Shown here: piece by piece, positions 6,734 through 6,820 of the stretch
Position numbering within the stretch: position 1 is the first letter of the stretch
How the letters are laid out: the number at the start of each line of letters is the position of its first letter
NCBI GenBank assembly: GCA_030263635.1
Contig: SZPI01000171.1
Span: forward strand, 1 to 6,820
Source of the DNA: Flexicrinis sp001567485
GTDB lineage: Bacteria > Chloroflexota > Anaerolineae > Aggregatilineales > Phototrophicaceae
Direction: 5' to 3'
DNA length: 6,820 bases
Notes under the pieces: model-generated
Database searches by the model: none
Told to the model about the DNA's origin: nothing
Seen by the model: the letters and a program-made list of their open reading frames with translations, nothing else
Made by a program: the position numbers and the translations under genes

Positions 6734-6787
6734 GTTAGTGGTCAGGGGTGAGGGGGAAGTGCTGAGTGTCAAGTGATGAGTGCTGAG
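6734..6787 (+). repeat. Second copy of the G-rich intergenic repeat, with AGTGCTGAG direct repeats
   Basis: GTTAGTGGTCAGGGG at 6734-6748 matches 3511-3525 at 14 of 15 positions. It is followed by a G-run and by two exact copies of AGTGCTGAG at 6758-6766 and 6779-6787, with a related AGTGATGAG between (6772-6780). No gene is visible from 6630 to the end of the window. Confidence 0.6.
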
Positions 6788-6804
6788 GGAAGGGCAAACC
6801 GATT

Positions 6805-6820
6805 AAACCACAGAGGACAC
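6805..6820 (+). repeat. Possible start of an ACCACAGAGGACAC-type dispersed repeat, cut by the edge
   Basis: The window ends with AAACCACAGAGGACAC. From general familiarity, sequences of this type with reiterated CACAGAG/GACAC blocks recur between genes in several bacterial phyla. Only the first block is present here, so the assignment is tentative. Confidence 0.3.

Overview
This window is high-GC bacterial DNA (clearly above 60 % by eye) with five protein-coding loci and short intergenic gaps. There are no rRNA or tRNA genes, CRISPR arrays or transposase genes. Three things point to the Chloroflexota, probably an Anaerolineae-like lineage: a LysM + YkuD L,D-transpeptidase, a large secreted protein with SH3b modules and a DUF3160 region, and G-rich 'GTCAGGGG' repeats between genes. 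This placement is inferred from protein style and was not tested.

Layout from left to right. (1) Bases 1-825 (+) are the 3' part of a cell-wall L,D-transpeptidase gene cut by the window edge. (2) Bases 854-1273 (+) encode a Fur/Zur-family metal-dependent repressor, 28 bp after the transpeptidase and possibly co-transcribed with it. (3) Bases 1303-2319 (-) encode a short homoserine dehydrogenase without an ACT domain, convergent with the fur-like gene. It starts at TTG behind a strong ribosome binding site. (4) A 223-bp divergent intergenic region contains a 7-bp stem-loop, a third copy of the same 7-mer and weak promoter candidates. (5) Bases 2543-3510 (+) hold a TPR-repeat protein gene broken by an exact 11-bp tandem duplication at 3146-3167. 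Removing one copy restores a continuous 318-residue protein. (6) A 255-bp gap carries a G-rich repeat cluster and a strong hairpin terminator for the next gene. (7) Bases 3766-6588 (-) encode a 940-residue secreted protein with a signal peptide, two SH3b-like modules (the second degenerate) and a long DUF3160 region. (8) The last 232 bases hold its ribosome binding site, a candidate -10 element, a second copy of the G-rich repeat, and the start of what may be another dispersed repeat family at the edge.

The genes do not form an obvious single pathway. The transpeptidase and the DUF3160 protein are envelope or exported proteins, homoserine dehydrogenase belongs to threonine/methionine synthesis, and the Fur-like protein handles metal homeostasis. 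I see no convincing new multi-gene system. The best leads are the duplication that breaks the TPR gene, the possible alternative-pairing leader upstream of homoserine dehydrogenase, the repeats shared between two intergenic regions, and the tandem SH3b-DUF3160 architecture.
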